Origin: Olsenella sp.
GTDB taxonomy: Bacteria; Actinomycetota; Coriobacteriia; Coriobacteriales; Atopobiaceae
Direction of reading: 5' to 3'
DNA: 20,067 nt
Assembly: GCA_015062715.1 (NCBI GenBank)
Contig: SUUD01000010.1
Coordinates: 1-20,067 of the forward strand
The notes beneath the pieces are model-generated. The model was not told where the DNA came from. It ran no database searches and saw only the letters and a program-made list of their open reading frames with translations. Positions 7,330 through 13,530 of this stretch are shown one piece after another. Each line of letters opens with the position of its first letter. Positions within the stretch are counted from its first letter, which is position 1. The translations under genes and the position numbers were made by a program.

Positions 7330-9156
7330 CTACAGCTCGCAGGCCATCCAGACGAAGCCAGCAGGCGGAAGCGTGACCGCGCCCTTGTCGACCGGTTCGC
7401 CACTCAACAGGTCCGCGTAGTCGCCCAGCTCGTCGACACGGACCGTCTTCTCGGTCTCCGCGTAGTTGAAGAGAGCCACGAGCTTCTCGCCCTCGTGGAA
7501 GCGCCCGATCCCCAGCACGCCATCGTCACCCGTGTCGACCAGCCACTGGTCGGCGCGCCCGTCGAACACGCGATGCGAGGCCCGGAGGGTCTCGAGCGCG
7601 TGCAGGCCCTGGAAGATGCGTCCCTCGGGCGTCGCTTGATCTGAGCGCCTCTCGGCGGCAGCCCAGTCCAGGTGGCCGCGGTGGAGGTAGCGGCTGTCGG
7701 CCGCCTTGAGCGGCTCGTCGTGGTAGCCGTAGTCGTTCTCCTGGGCGACCTCGTCACCGCTGTAGAGCACGGGGATGCCGCTGATGGTGAACATGTAGGC
7801 GTGGAGCATGAGGTCAAGGCGCAGCGCCCAGTCGAGCTTGGCCCCGTCGCACTCGTAGCGGGCAGCCTCGACGCCGCAGAGCGAGGCGGTCGTACCGCAC
7901 AGGCGCGCGTCGCCCAGACGCGGGTCGTCATTGTAGAGCTCGCCGCGCGCCGGGCTGCCAGGCCACCTGCCGGTGAGGTAGTCGTTGACGTAGCGCTTGT
8001 GCGCGACCTCGTCTATGCCAAACTGCCCCAGGTAGTCGTAGTCGAGGCCCCAGCCGATGTCGTCATGGCAGCGCAGGTAGTTGAGGAACGTGTACTGCGT
8101 GGGCAGGGCGAAGACCTGCGCGAGCTGGTGCCTGAGGAGGCGGGTGTCCTTGGTGGCCACGGTGTGCCAGGTGCTCGCCATGGTGGTGACGTTGTACAGC
8201 AGGTGGCATTCCGGGCGCTCGACCGTGCCAAAGTACGGCACGACCTTGCTCGGCTCCATGACCACCTCGCCCAGCAGCAGCGTGCCGGGGCAGACGATGT
8301 CGCAGGCAAGGTGCATCATGCGCACCAGCGTGTGGACCTGCGGCAGGTTGCGCGACGTGGTGCCGAGCTCCTTCCAGATGTAGGGCGTCGCGTCCAGGCG
8401 GATCACGTCGATGCCCTGGTTGCAGAGGAAGAGGCAGTCCTCGGTCATGTCGTTGAAGACGACGGGGTTGGCGTAGTTGAGGTCCCACTGGTAGGGGTAG
8501 AAGGTGGTCATGACCACCTTGCCAGCCTCCTCGCACCAGGTGAAGTTGCCGGGAGCGGTGGTGGGGAACACCTGCGGCGTGGTCTTCTCGAACTCGTTGG
8601 GGATGTCCCAGTTGTCGTAGAAGAAGTAGCGGGCCTGGGCCTCGGGGTCGCCGGCGCGGGCCGCCTTGGCCCACGCGTGGTCCTCGCTGGTGTGGTTCAT
8701 CACGAAGTCGAGGCAGACCGAGATGTCGCGTCGGTGGCACTCGCCTGCGAGCGACGCGAGGTCTGCCATGGTGCCCAGCTCGGGCTGCACCTTGCGGAAG
8801 TCCGAGACCGCATAGCCGCCGTCGCTTCGGCCCTCGGGGCTCTCGAGCAAGGGCATGAGGTGCAGGTAGTTGACGCCGCACTCCTGTATGTAGCCGAGCT
8901 TCTCGCGCACGCCCTCGAGCGTGCCGGCGAAGGCGTCCACGTACATGAGCATGCCGAGCATGTCGTTCCCGGTGTACCAGCCCGGGTTCTTCACGCGTCG
9001 GTCGTCGAGCTCGCGCAGCTCGTCAGGGCGGGCGTCGTAGCTGCGGCGCAGCATCGCGACAAAGTACTCGTAGGCCCTCTCGTCGTGATAGAGCCCGAGG
9101 TATGCATCCCTCAGCTCGTCCTCGCATCGGGAAAGGCGCTCGTCGAAGCGGCTCAT
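7330..9156 (-). CDS. Amylosucrase-like GH13 glycoside hydrolase
   Basis: A 608-residue alpha-amylase superfamily enzyme that most resembles amylosucrase (GH13 subfamily 4), which uses sucrose to extend alpha-1,4-glucan and release fructose. Region I is DFVMNHTS. The nucleophile is Asp255 in GIDVIRLDATPYIW, acid/base Glu297 in LLGEVVM, and third carboxylate Asp365 in RCHDDIGW. The distances between them match amylosucrase closely. An N-terminal helical part with NPGWY and YVDAFAGTL and a C-terminal beta domain are present. No signal peptide, so cytoplasmic. ATG at 9156 is chosen because GAGG lies about eight bases upstream; a longer form from ATG 9234 lacks an SD and would place the palindromic promoter region in the coding part. 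Sucrose hydrolysis or another alpha-glucoside specificity remains possible. Confidence 0.87.
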   Translation of the reverse strand: MSRFDERLSRCEDELRDAYLGLYHDERAYEYFVAMLRRSYDARPDELRELDDRRVKNPGWYTGNDMLGMLMYVDAFAGTLEGVREKLGYIQECGVNYLHLMPLLESPEGRSDGGYAVSDFRKVQPELGTMADLASLAGECHRRDISVCLDFVMNHTSEDHAWAKAARAGDPEAQARYFFYDNWDIPNEFEKTTPQVFPTTAPGNFTWCEEAGKVVMTTFYPYQWDLNYANPVVFNDMTEDCLFLCNQGIDVIRLDATPYIWKELGTTSRNLPQVHTLVRMMHLACDIVCPGTLLLGEVVMEPSKVVPYFGTVERPECHLLYNVTTMASTWHTVATKDTRLLRHQLAQVFALPTQYTFLNYLRCHDDIGWGLDYDYLGQFGIDEVAHKRYVNDYLTGRWPGSPARGELYNDDPRLGDARLCGTTASLCGVEAARYECDGAKLDWALRLDLMLHAYMFTISGIPVLYSGDEVAQENDYGYHDEPLKAADSRYLHRGHLDWAAAERRSDQATPEGRIFQGLHALETLRASHRVFDGRADQWLVDTGDDGVLGIGRFHEGEKLVALFNYAETEKTVRVDELGDYADLLSGEPVDKGAVTLPPAGFVWMACEL

Positions 9157-9219
9157 CGTCCGTGCCTCGCAATCTGCAATCGCTGGTGCCGAGAACTTGT
9201 CATATGCAAACAAGGGGTG

Positions 9220-9251
9220 TACAAATGCGCGCATGATTGTACCGCATGCGG
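9220..9251 (-). promoter_or_regulatory. Paired palindromes upstream of the amylosucrase-like gene
   Basis: Two perfect 10-bp palindromes lie side by side: ATGCGCGCAT at 9225-9234, flanked by TACAA and TTGTA, and CCGCATGCGG at 9242-9251, with centres 17 bp apart. Between them the minus strand reads TACAAT (9241-9236), a good -10 box, although no good -35 was found. A further imperfect repeat CTTGT/ACAAG spans 9196-9214. The arrangement would suit a dimeric repressor of a sugar gene, such as a LacI-type regulator, but no regulator gene is nearby, so this is inference. Confidence 0.4.
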
Positions 9252-9289
9252 CAGCACGGGTTCCCAGGAGCGACCAAGCGCGCGGGAGC

Positions 9290-10156
9290 CTACCGAGGCT
9301 CCATCCCCCGGCGGAACAGGTCGATCATGTGGAAGGTGAGCGTGCGGGTGTTGGGCACGTCCGCGAGCTCGTCGCGCGAGAGCCACGAGGCGCTGGCCAG
9401 CTCATCCTCGTCGATGCGAATCCTCCGCGATCCCTCGACGTCGCAGAAGTAGCCCAGAAGCAGGTTGCCGTCCATGCCCCAGGGCTGGCTGCCAACGTAG
9501 CGCACGTTGGTGGCGACAAGGCCGACCTCCTCGGCCACCTCGCGCACGACCGCCGCCTCGGGTGTCTCCCCCACCTCGACGTAGCCCGCGAGCAGGGCCA
9601 CGCCCTTGTAGGCGCGACCGGCATAGCGGCTGCACACCAGGCGGTCGCCGTCCGTGAGGCCGATGATCACGCAGGGGTTGATGCGCGGGTAGACCACGTT
9701 GCCGCAAGCGCGGCAGGTCATGGCCCGCTCGGGCCCAAAGGGCTCCATGACGCTCCCGCACCGCCCGCAGAAGCGGTTATCGCGATACCACTGCCACAGG
9801 TGCGCCCCCACCGAGCAGGCAAAGCTCAGCCACTCCGGCTCGCGCACGCGCAGGAAGCGCAGGTCCTCGTAGGCAAAGCCGGGCACGTCCAGGCGCGCGC
9901 CGACGAGGCCCTCGTCTCCCTCGCCCAGCCACAGGTTGAAGCGCCTGTCGTCCACCGAGAAGAGAAAGCGCGTCTGACCGGCGCGACCAGGCGCGGCGAG
10001 CGTCGCCTGGTCCGCCGTGGGCAGCGAGACCGTGCCCTCAGCCCCCAGACAGACGAGCAGCTCGCGGCCACAGAAGGCCATCACCGAGTCACCTGGCGCA
10101 ATGGCGCGCCGGTCGTAGGCAAGGCGGAGCTCGTGGGGCGCGATGTCCTGGATCAT
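9290..10156 (-). CDS. nudC: NudC-like Nudix NAD(H) pyrophosphatase
   Basis: A 288-residue Nudix hydrolase expected to split NADH or NAD into NMN(H) and AMP. NudC enzymes also remove NAD caps from RNA. A four-Cys zinc ribbon (Cys130, Cys133, Cys148, Cys151) precedes the catalytic domain. The Nudix box runs from Gly191 to Leu213 and matches G-x5-E-x7-REU-x-EE-x-GU at every fixed position. SQPW at 223-226 is the NudC specificity motif start, but the usual following Pro-Phe-Pro reads Gly-Met-Asp, so substrate range may differ. ATG at 10156 has AGGAG about 12 bases upstream, overlapping the stop of the preceding gene. It lies 15 bp after the nicotinamidase-like gene, and both act on pyridine nucleotides, which supports a shared NAD turnover role. 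Confidence 0.88.
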   Translation of the reverse strand: MIQDIAPHELRLAYDRRAIAPGDSVMAFCGRELLVCLGAEGTVSLPTADQATLAAPGRAGQTRFLFSVDDRRFNLWLGEGDEGLVGARLDVPGFAYEDLRFLRVREPEWLSFACSVGAHLWQWYRDNRFCGRCGSVMEPFGPERAMTCRACGNVVYPRINPCVIIGLTDGDRLVCSRYAGRAYKGVALLAGYVEVGETPEAAVVREVAEEVGLVATNVRYVGSQPWGMDGNLLLGYFCDVEGSRRIRIDEDELASASWLSRDELADVPNTRTLTFHMIDLFRRGMEPR

Positions 10157-10171
10157 GGGGCTTCGGGGCTC

Positions 10172-10744
10172 CTAGGCGAGCATCCCGGCAAGCTCTTCGA
10201 CACCCACGATCGTGGAGGCGTAGCACTTCCGGAAGGTGTCGATGGCACCCTCCTGCGTGCCCACGCCCAGGAAGGTGATGGTGGCGGGCTCCACGACCAC
10301 CGTCTCGTAGTTGCGATAGTAGGCGTCCGCCAGCGTGTGGGCGACGCAGATGTTGGTGTCGCAGCCCACGACGACGAGCGTATCCACGCCCAGCTCGCGA
10401 AGGGTGAGGTCAAGATCGGTGCCAAAGAAGCCCGAGTAACGGCGCTTGGTGACGATGAGGTCTGTGTCTGCCACCGTCACCTCAGGGAAGATGCGGGTGC
10501 GACCGACGATGCCATGCTCGCCCCAGAGCTCGAGCTCATGGTCGAGGCCCGGGACGTGGGCGTCGTTGGAGAAGATGACGGGCAAGCCCGCCTCGTGGGC
10601 GAGGTCGACCACGCGCGCCACGTTGGCACGGAAGGCCGCCATCTCGGGGCTCAGCTCGTTGTCGTAGACGGTGTCATCTCCCTCGGCCACCGAGTCGATG
10701 GCATCGACGACGAGAAGTGCGGTCGTGCTCTTGTCCAGGGCCAT
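10172..10744 (-). CDS. Isochorismatase-family cysteine hydrolase, nicotinamidase-like
   Basis: A 190-residue isochorismatase-fold amidohydrolase. The catalytic triad of the family is visible: Asp14 in LLVVDAIDSV, Lys100 in IVTKRRYSGFFGTDLD and Cys133 in CDTNICVAHTLADA. A cis-peptide position precedes the Cys region as in other members. Acidic and His residues at 61-69 (NDAHVPGLDHE) could bind the metal seen in nicotinamidases. Nicotinamide to nicotinate is the favoured reaction because the next gene encodes a NudC-like enzyme, but ureidoacrylate or other amide substrates are not excluded. ATG at 10744 is preceded by AGGGGGA. It is divergent from the alkyltransferase gene across 65 bp, in which both promoters must lie; I could not place boxes with confidence. 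Confidence 0.85.
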   Translation of the reverse strand: MALDKSTTALLVVDAIDSVAEGDDTVYDNELSPEMAAFRANVARVVDLAHEAGLPVIFSNDAHVPGLDHELELWGEHGIVGRTRIFPEVTVADTDLIVTKRRYSGFFGTDLDLTLRELGVDTLVVVGCDTNICVAHTLADAYYRNYETVVVEPATITFLGVGTQEGAIDTFRKCYASTIVGVEELAGMLA

Positions 10745-10809
10745 GATATCCCCCTTCGCTCGTTCTGCTACCTTGTGAGAGTGTACCCAACCGAAAGGCG
10801 GATGTCGTC

Positions 10810-11121
10810 ATGGGAGCGTTCTTCGAGGAGTGCTACGACGTGGTGAGGCAGGTGCCCAAGGGCCGCGTGGCAACCTATGGCCAGGTGGCACGGCTCGTGG
10901 GGAGGCCCCGCAGCGCACGCTTCGTGGGCTTCGCCATGCATGGGAGCCCGGGCATGGCGGAGGGCGTCCCCTGCCATCGCATCGTCTTCCGCGACGGGTC
11001 GCTGGCGCCGGGCTTTGCCTTTGGCGGGCCCGAGGTCCAGCGCGAGATGCTCGAGGAGGAGGGCATCCCCTTCACGGCAGACGGCCGGGTTGACCTTGCC
11101 GCCTGCCAGTGGGAGGTATAA
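10810..11121 (+). CDS. Short O6-alkylguanine-DNA alkyltransferase-like protein (MGMT/ATL family)
   Basis: A 103-residue protein corresponding to only the DNA-binding, active-site domain of Ada/Ogt/MGMT proteins. Residues 17-30 form the recognition-helix region (KGRVATYGQVARLV), SARFVGFAM holds the arginine-finger position at Arg37, and GVPCHRIV carries the alkyl acceptor Cys55. Length and C-terminal end (FGGPEVQREMLEEEGIPF) are those of alkyltransferase-like (ATL) proteins. However, ATLs replace the Cys by Trp or Ala, whereas here PCHR is intact, so real alkyl transfer is plausible. ATG at 10810 has AAGGCGG eight bases upstream. It sits alone between a divergent nicotinamidase-like gene and a large palindrome. 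DNA repair of O6-alkylguanine, or flagging of such damage for excision repair, is the expected role. Confidence 0.85.
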   Translation: MGAFFEECYDVVRQVPKGRVATYGQVARLVGRPRSARFVGFAMHGSPGMAEGVPCHRIVFRDGSLAPGFAFGGPEVQREMLEEEGIPFTADGRVDLAACQWEV

Positions 11122-11134
11122 ACGGCCGATTGCG

Positions 11135-11234
11135 CCAACGGGGAGATTGTGCCAAGGGGGACAGGCACCAATGGCACATTTTTCCAAAAATGTGCCATTG
11201 GTGCCTGTCCCCCTTGGCACAATCTCCCCGTTGG
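11135..11234. repeat. Perfect 100-bp inverted repeat between convergent genes
   Basis: Positions 11135-11183 and 11186-11234 are exact reverse complements over 49 bases, separated by only CC. The arm begins CCAACGGGGAGATTGTG and ends GGCACATTTTT next to the centre. Inside each arm GTGCC and GGCAC form a smaller inverted pair around AAGGGGGACA. The palindrome fills the whole gap: it starts 13 bases after the alkyltransferase stop and ends four bases before the stop codon of the opposing CDF gene. The RNA from either strand would fold into an extremely stable hairpin, so it may act as a bidirectional terminator or mRNA end protector, although no U-run follows the stem. The GGGGACAGGCACC core recalls REP-type dispersed palindromes seen in other bacteria; that is recollection, not a search. 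Confidence 0.95.
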
Positions 11235-11238
11235 GAAG

Positions 11239-12414
11239 CTAGTCGCTGATGTCGGGGTCGAGCACCGTGAGGAAGTGGTAGTGCGGGAACCGCTCGGCCA
11301 ACCTGGAAACGAACTCCTGGTAGACGGCATCGCGGTCCTCGGCGGCATAGCTCACCACGATGTCAAGCCGCACCGTCTTTGCCTCGTCGTCCACGTAGAG
11401 GCCGTGCGCCTCGAGGACGTCGTCGTCCCCCTCCACCAGCTCCTCAACGAAGCGGCGCATCTCGGCCACCTCGCCATGGTCGCCGGCGTTGGACGAGTAG
11501 ACGCCCACAGTGTGGATGAGCACGCCCGTCTGCTGGAGGACGCGCATCTGTACCTCGCGCGCCATGCGGTCGATGTCACGGGCGCTCACCCCCTCGTCAA
11601 CCTCCACGTGGACGCTGCCCTGCAGGCGCTGGGGGCCATAGTCGTTGAGGTTGAGGTCGTACGCGCCGCGGATCCCCTCGACAGAGCAGATGGACGTCTT
11701 GACGGCACGGGCGACGTCCGCGTCCACGCGCTCGCCGATGACCTTGTCGATGGCCTCGCGCAGGATCTCGTAGCCAGCCTTGATGATGACGAGCGAGATG
11801 ACCGCGCCAAGCGGGGCCTCGAGACCGGGGCCACCCGCCATGTTGATACCTGCCGCCACGAGCGTCGAGGCCGAGATGACCGCGTCCATGGTCGCGTCCG
11901 TGCCGGAGGCGACGAGCGAGTCGGACCCCAGGGCCTCTCCCCTGCCCTTGACGTAGCGGCCCAGCACGAGCTTTGCCACCACGGCGACAGCCACCACCAC
12001 GAGGGTCGTGGCCTCGTAGCTGGCCGGCTCGGGATGGATGATGCGCCGCACGGACTCGCTGAGCGACGTGATGCCCGCCCACAGGACGATGACCGCGATG
12101 ACGATGGTCGTCAGGTACTCCGCGCGGCCGTGCCCGTAGGGATGCTTGCGGTCTGCCCGACGGCTCGCGATGCGCGTGCCCACGATGGTGATGATCGAGG
12201 ACAGCGCGTCGGAGAGGTTGTTGACCGCGTCGAGCACGATGGCGATCGAGTTGGAAAGCAGGCCAAAGACCGCCTTGAACGCGGCAAGCGCGACGTTGGC
12301 GACGATGCCCACGATGCTGGTGCGCACGATCTGCACGTCGCGGTCGGCGTCCTGGGATATGGCGTCCAGGATGGACTCGGTCTCGTTGGTCTCGTTAGAG
12401 CTCACATGTATCAT
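11239..12414 (-). CDS. Cation diffusion facilitator (CDF) family transporter
   Basis: A 391-residue membrane exporter of the CDF family, expected to use proton antiport to remove divalent metal (Zn, Fe, Mn or similar). Membrane helices cover about 33-220. The metal-site helix reads LDAVNNLSDALSS (61-73) with Asp62, Asn66 and Asp69. The conserved loop HPYGHGRAEY follows at 91-100, and the second site is in GTDATMDAVI with Asp173 and Asp177. A long cytoplasmic C-terminal dimerisation region rich in Asp, Glu and His occupies the last 150 residues. ATG at 12414 lies inside the end of the OhrR-like gene (20-nt overlap), with AAGGA only a few bases upstream; GTG at 12405 is an alternative. Coupling to a peroxide operon suggests export of redox-active metal, but the metal cannot be assigned. 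Confidence 0.88.
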   Translation of the reverse strand: MIHVSSNETNETESILDAISQDADRDVQIVRTSIVGIVANVALAAFKAVFGLLSNSIAIVLDAVNNLSDALSSIITIVGTRIASRRADRKHPYGHGRAEYLTTIVIAVIVLWAGITSLSESVRRIIHPEPASYEATTLVVVAVAVVAKLVLGRYVKGRGEALGSDSLVASGTDATMDAVISASTLVAAGINMAGGPGLEAPLGAVISLVIIKAGYEILREAIDKVIGERVDADVARAVKTSICSVEGIRGAYDLNLNDYGPQRLQGSVHVEVDEGVSARDIDRMAREVQMRVLQQTGVLIHTVGVYSSNAGDHGEVAEMRRFVEELVEGDDDVLEAHGLYVDDEAKTVRLDIVVSYAAEDRDAVYQEFVSRLAERFPHYHFLTVLDPDISD

Positions 12415-12880
12415 CTTCCTTCGCAAAGCGTGCGAGAAGCGTCCAGAGAAGGCCGGCCAGCTGCGCGCCCTCCTCGGGCGAGAGCGGCACGACGCAGGCC
12501 ATCTGGCCGGGAACGTGCGAGGCCGCCTCGCGCAGGGCACGGCCCTCGTCCGTGAGGCGCACCACCAGGCGGCGCTCGTCCTCGAGGCTCCGCTCGCGGG
12601 CGACGAGCCCCCGGGCCTCGAGCTTCTTGAGCAGCGGCGTCAACGTGCCGGAGTCCAGGAACAGGCGGTCGCCCAGCTCGCGCACGGAGATTCCGTCATG
12701 CTCCCAGAGGGCCATCATGCAGATGTACTGCGTGTAGGTGAGGCCCAGCTCCTCGAGGAGCGTCCCGTAACGGCGCACGATCTCCTTGGAGCAGGCGTAG
12801 AGCGGAAAGCACAGCTGGTTGTCGAGGCAAAGGGCAGCGGCCGCGTCGACGGCCGCGGCCCCCTGTGTTGCAAGGGACAT
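12395..12880 (-). CDS. OhrR-like MarR family peroxide-sensing repressor
   Basis: A 161-residue MarR-fold transcription factor that closely resembles OhrR, the repressor inactivated when organic hydroperoxides oxidise a single N-terminal Cys. LCLDNQLCFPLYACSK (17-32) matches the OhrR signature and Cys24 aligns with the reactive Cys15 of B. subtilis OhrR. GLTYTQYICMMALWE (46-60) follows as in OhrR. The winged helix includes SVRELGDRLFLDSGTLTPLL and the DERR wing. Extra Cys at 18, 30 and 54 could act as resolving residues in a 2-Cys form. ATG at 12880 shares a base with the peroxidase stop (TAATG), giving tight coupling. A longer open frame upstream lies antiparallel in reading to nothing useful and is rejected. 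It likely represses its own operon through the operator at 13449-13476. Confidence 0.9.
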   Translation of the reverse strand: MSLATQGAAAVDAAAALCLDNQLCFPLYACSKEIVRRYGTLLEELGLTYTQYICMMALWEHDGISVRELGDRLFLDSGTLTPLLKKLEARGLVARERSLEDERRLVVRLTDEGRALREAASHVPGQMACVVPLSPEEGAQLAGLLWTLLARFAKEDDTCEL

Positions 12881-13419
12881 TAGAGCAGCGCCTCCACGGC
12901 CTTCTCGACGTCCTTCATGTCCTGGGTGGGCTCGAAGCGGGCCACCACGTTGCCGTCGCGGTCGACCAGGAACTTGGTGAAGTTCCACTTGATGTAGGCC
13001 TTGTCGCCGTGCTCCTTGTTGACGCTGGCGATGACCGGCTTCATGGCCAGGGCCTTGAGGCCCTTCATGCCCTCGAAGGGCTTGGCGGTCGCGAGATCGA
13101 CGAAGAGTGGGCTGGCGTTCTCGCCGTTGACCTCGATCTTCTTGAACTGGGTGAAGTCGGTGCCAAACTTGAGGGTGCAGAACTCGTGGATCTCCTCGTC
13201 GGTGCCGGGGGCCTGGTTGGCGAACTGGTTGCAGGGGAAGTCGAGAATCTCGAAGCCCTGCTCGCGGTACTTGGCATAGAGGGCCTCGAGGTCCTCGTAC
13301 TGGGGCGTGAAGCCGCAGCCGGTGGCGGTGTTGACGATGAGGGTGACCTTGCCGGCGTACTCCTGCAGGGAGACCTCGGAGCCGTCACGGGCGATGACCT
13401 TGTGGTCGTAGATGGACAT
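12880..13419 (-). CDS. Glutathione peroxidase family protein (probably thioredoxin-dependent)
   Basis: A 179-residue GPx-fold peroxidase that reduces hydrogen peroxide or organic hydroperoxides in the cytoplasm. Peroxidatic Cys35 is in NTATGCGFTPQY, so this is the Cys and not the selenocysteine type. Gln69 in FPCNQFANQAPG and Trp145-Asn146 in YIKWNF complete the active-site tetrad. Cys63 and Cys81 (EFCTLKFG) occupy the same places as Cys64 and the resolving Cys82 of yeast Gpx3, which suggests a 2-Cys mechanism using thioredoxin; this is family-based inference. ATG at 13419 has AAAGGGG five bases upstream; an in-frame start at 13479 would run through the promoter and operator. It is the first gene of the peroxidase, OhrR-like and CDF operon. 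Confidence 0.92.
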   Translation of the reverse strand: MSIYDHKVIARDGSEVSLQEYAGKVTLIVNTATGCGFTPQYEDLEALYAKYREQGFEILDFPCNQFANQAPGTDEEIHEFCTLKFGTDFTQFKKIEVNGENASPLFVDLATAKPFEGMKGLKALAMKPVIASVNKEHGDKAYIKWNFTKFLVDRDGNVVARFEPTQDMKDVEKAVEALL

Positions 13420-13448
13420 GATGTCCCCTTTCCTGACGCTCGTGCGTC

Positions 13449-13476
13449 CAATCGAATTGCTTACAATTCGATTGTA
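13449..13476. promoter_or_regulatory. OhrR-type operator overlapping the peroxidase promoter
   Basis: CAATCGAATTG at 13449-13459 and CAATTCGATTG at 13464-13474 form a perfect 11-bp inverted repeat around CTTA. Overlapping this, TACAATTCGATTGTA at 13462-13476 nearly matches the OhrR box described for B. subtilis (TACAATT-AATTGTA). A further palindrome ACAATTGT lies at 13478-13485. The site overlaps the -10 box of the peroxidase operon, so a bound OhrR-like dimer would block RNA polymerase. The AT-rich block stands out strongly from the GC-rich surroundings. Confidence 0.75.
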
Positions 13477-13499
13477 CACAATTGTTTATTGCGGCACAA
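13471..13499 (-). promoter_or_regulatory. Predicted promoter of the peroxidase operon
   Basis: On the minus strand TTGTGC (13499-13494) and TACAAT (13476-13471) are separated by 17 bp. The -10 box has five of six consensus bases and the -35 box has the important TTG. Transcription would start near 13464, giving a leader of about 45 bases before the ATG at 13419. Confidence 0.6.
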
Positions 13500-13507
13500 G
13501 CGTGCCG
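13492..13507 (-). terminator. Weak hairpin after the STAS-kinase gene
   Basis: CGGCAC and GTGCCG form a 6-bp stem with a four-base loop, 24 bases after the stop of the last gene of the partner-switching operon. On the minus strand it is followed by CAATAAACAATTG, which is AT-rich but not a T-tract. It may end that transcript, but it also overlaps the -35 box of the peroxidase promoter, so the boundary between the two operons is not certain. Confidence 0.3.
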
Positions 13508-13530
13508 AGCGCCACAAACTCGTCTGCCGC

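Noticed and set aside
10768..11220. Open frames on both strands entering the palindrome that read MPRGTGTNGTF near 11149-11220
   Set aside because: The same peptide appears on both strands only because the palindrome is symmetric. The rest of each frame is antisense to the alkyltransferase or CDF gene.
12881..12988. N-terminal extension of the OhrR-like gene
   Set aside because: The extra residues are Arg/Gly/Pro-rich and overlap the peroxidase coding end. OhrR homology begins just after the ATG at 12880, which forms a TAATG junction with the peroxidase stop.
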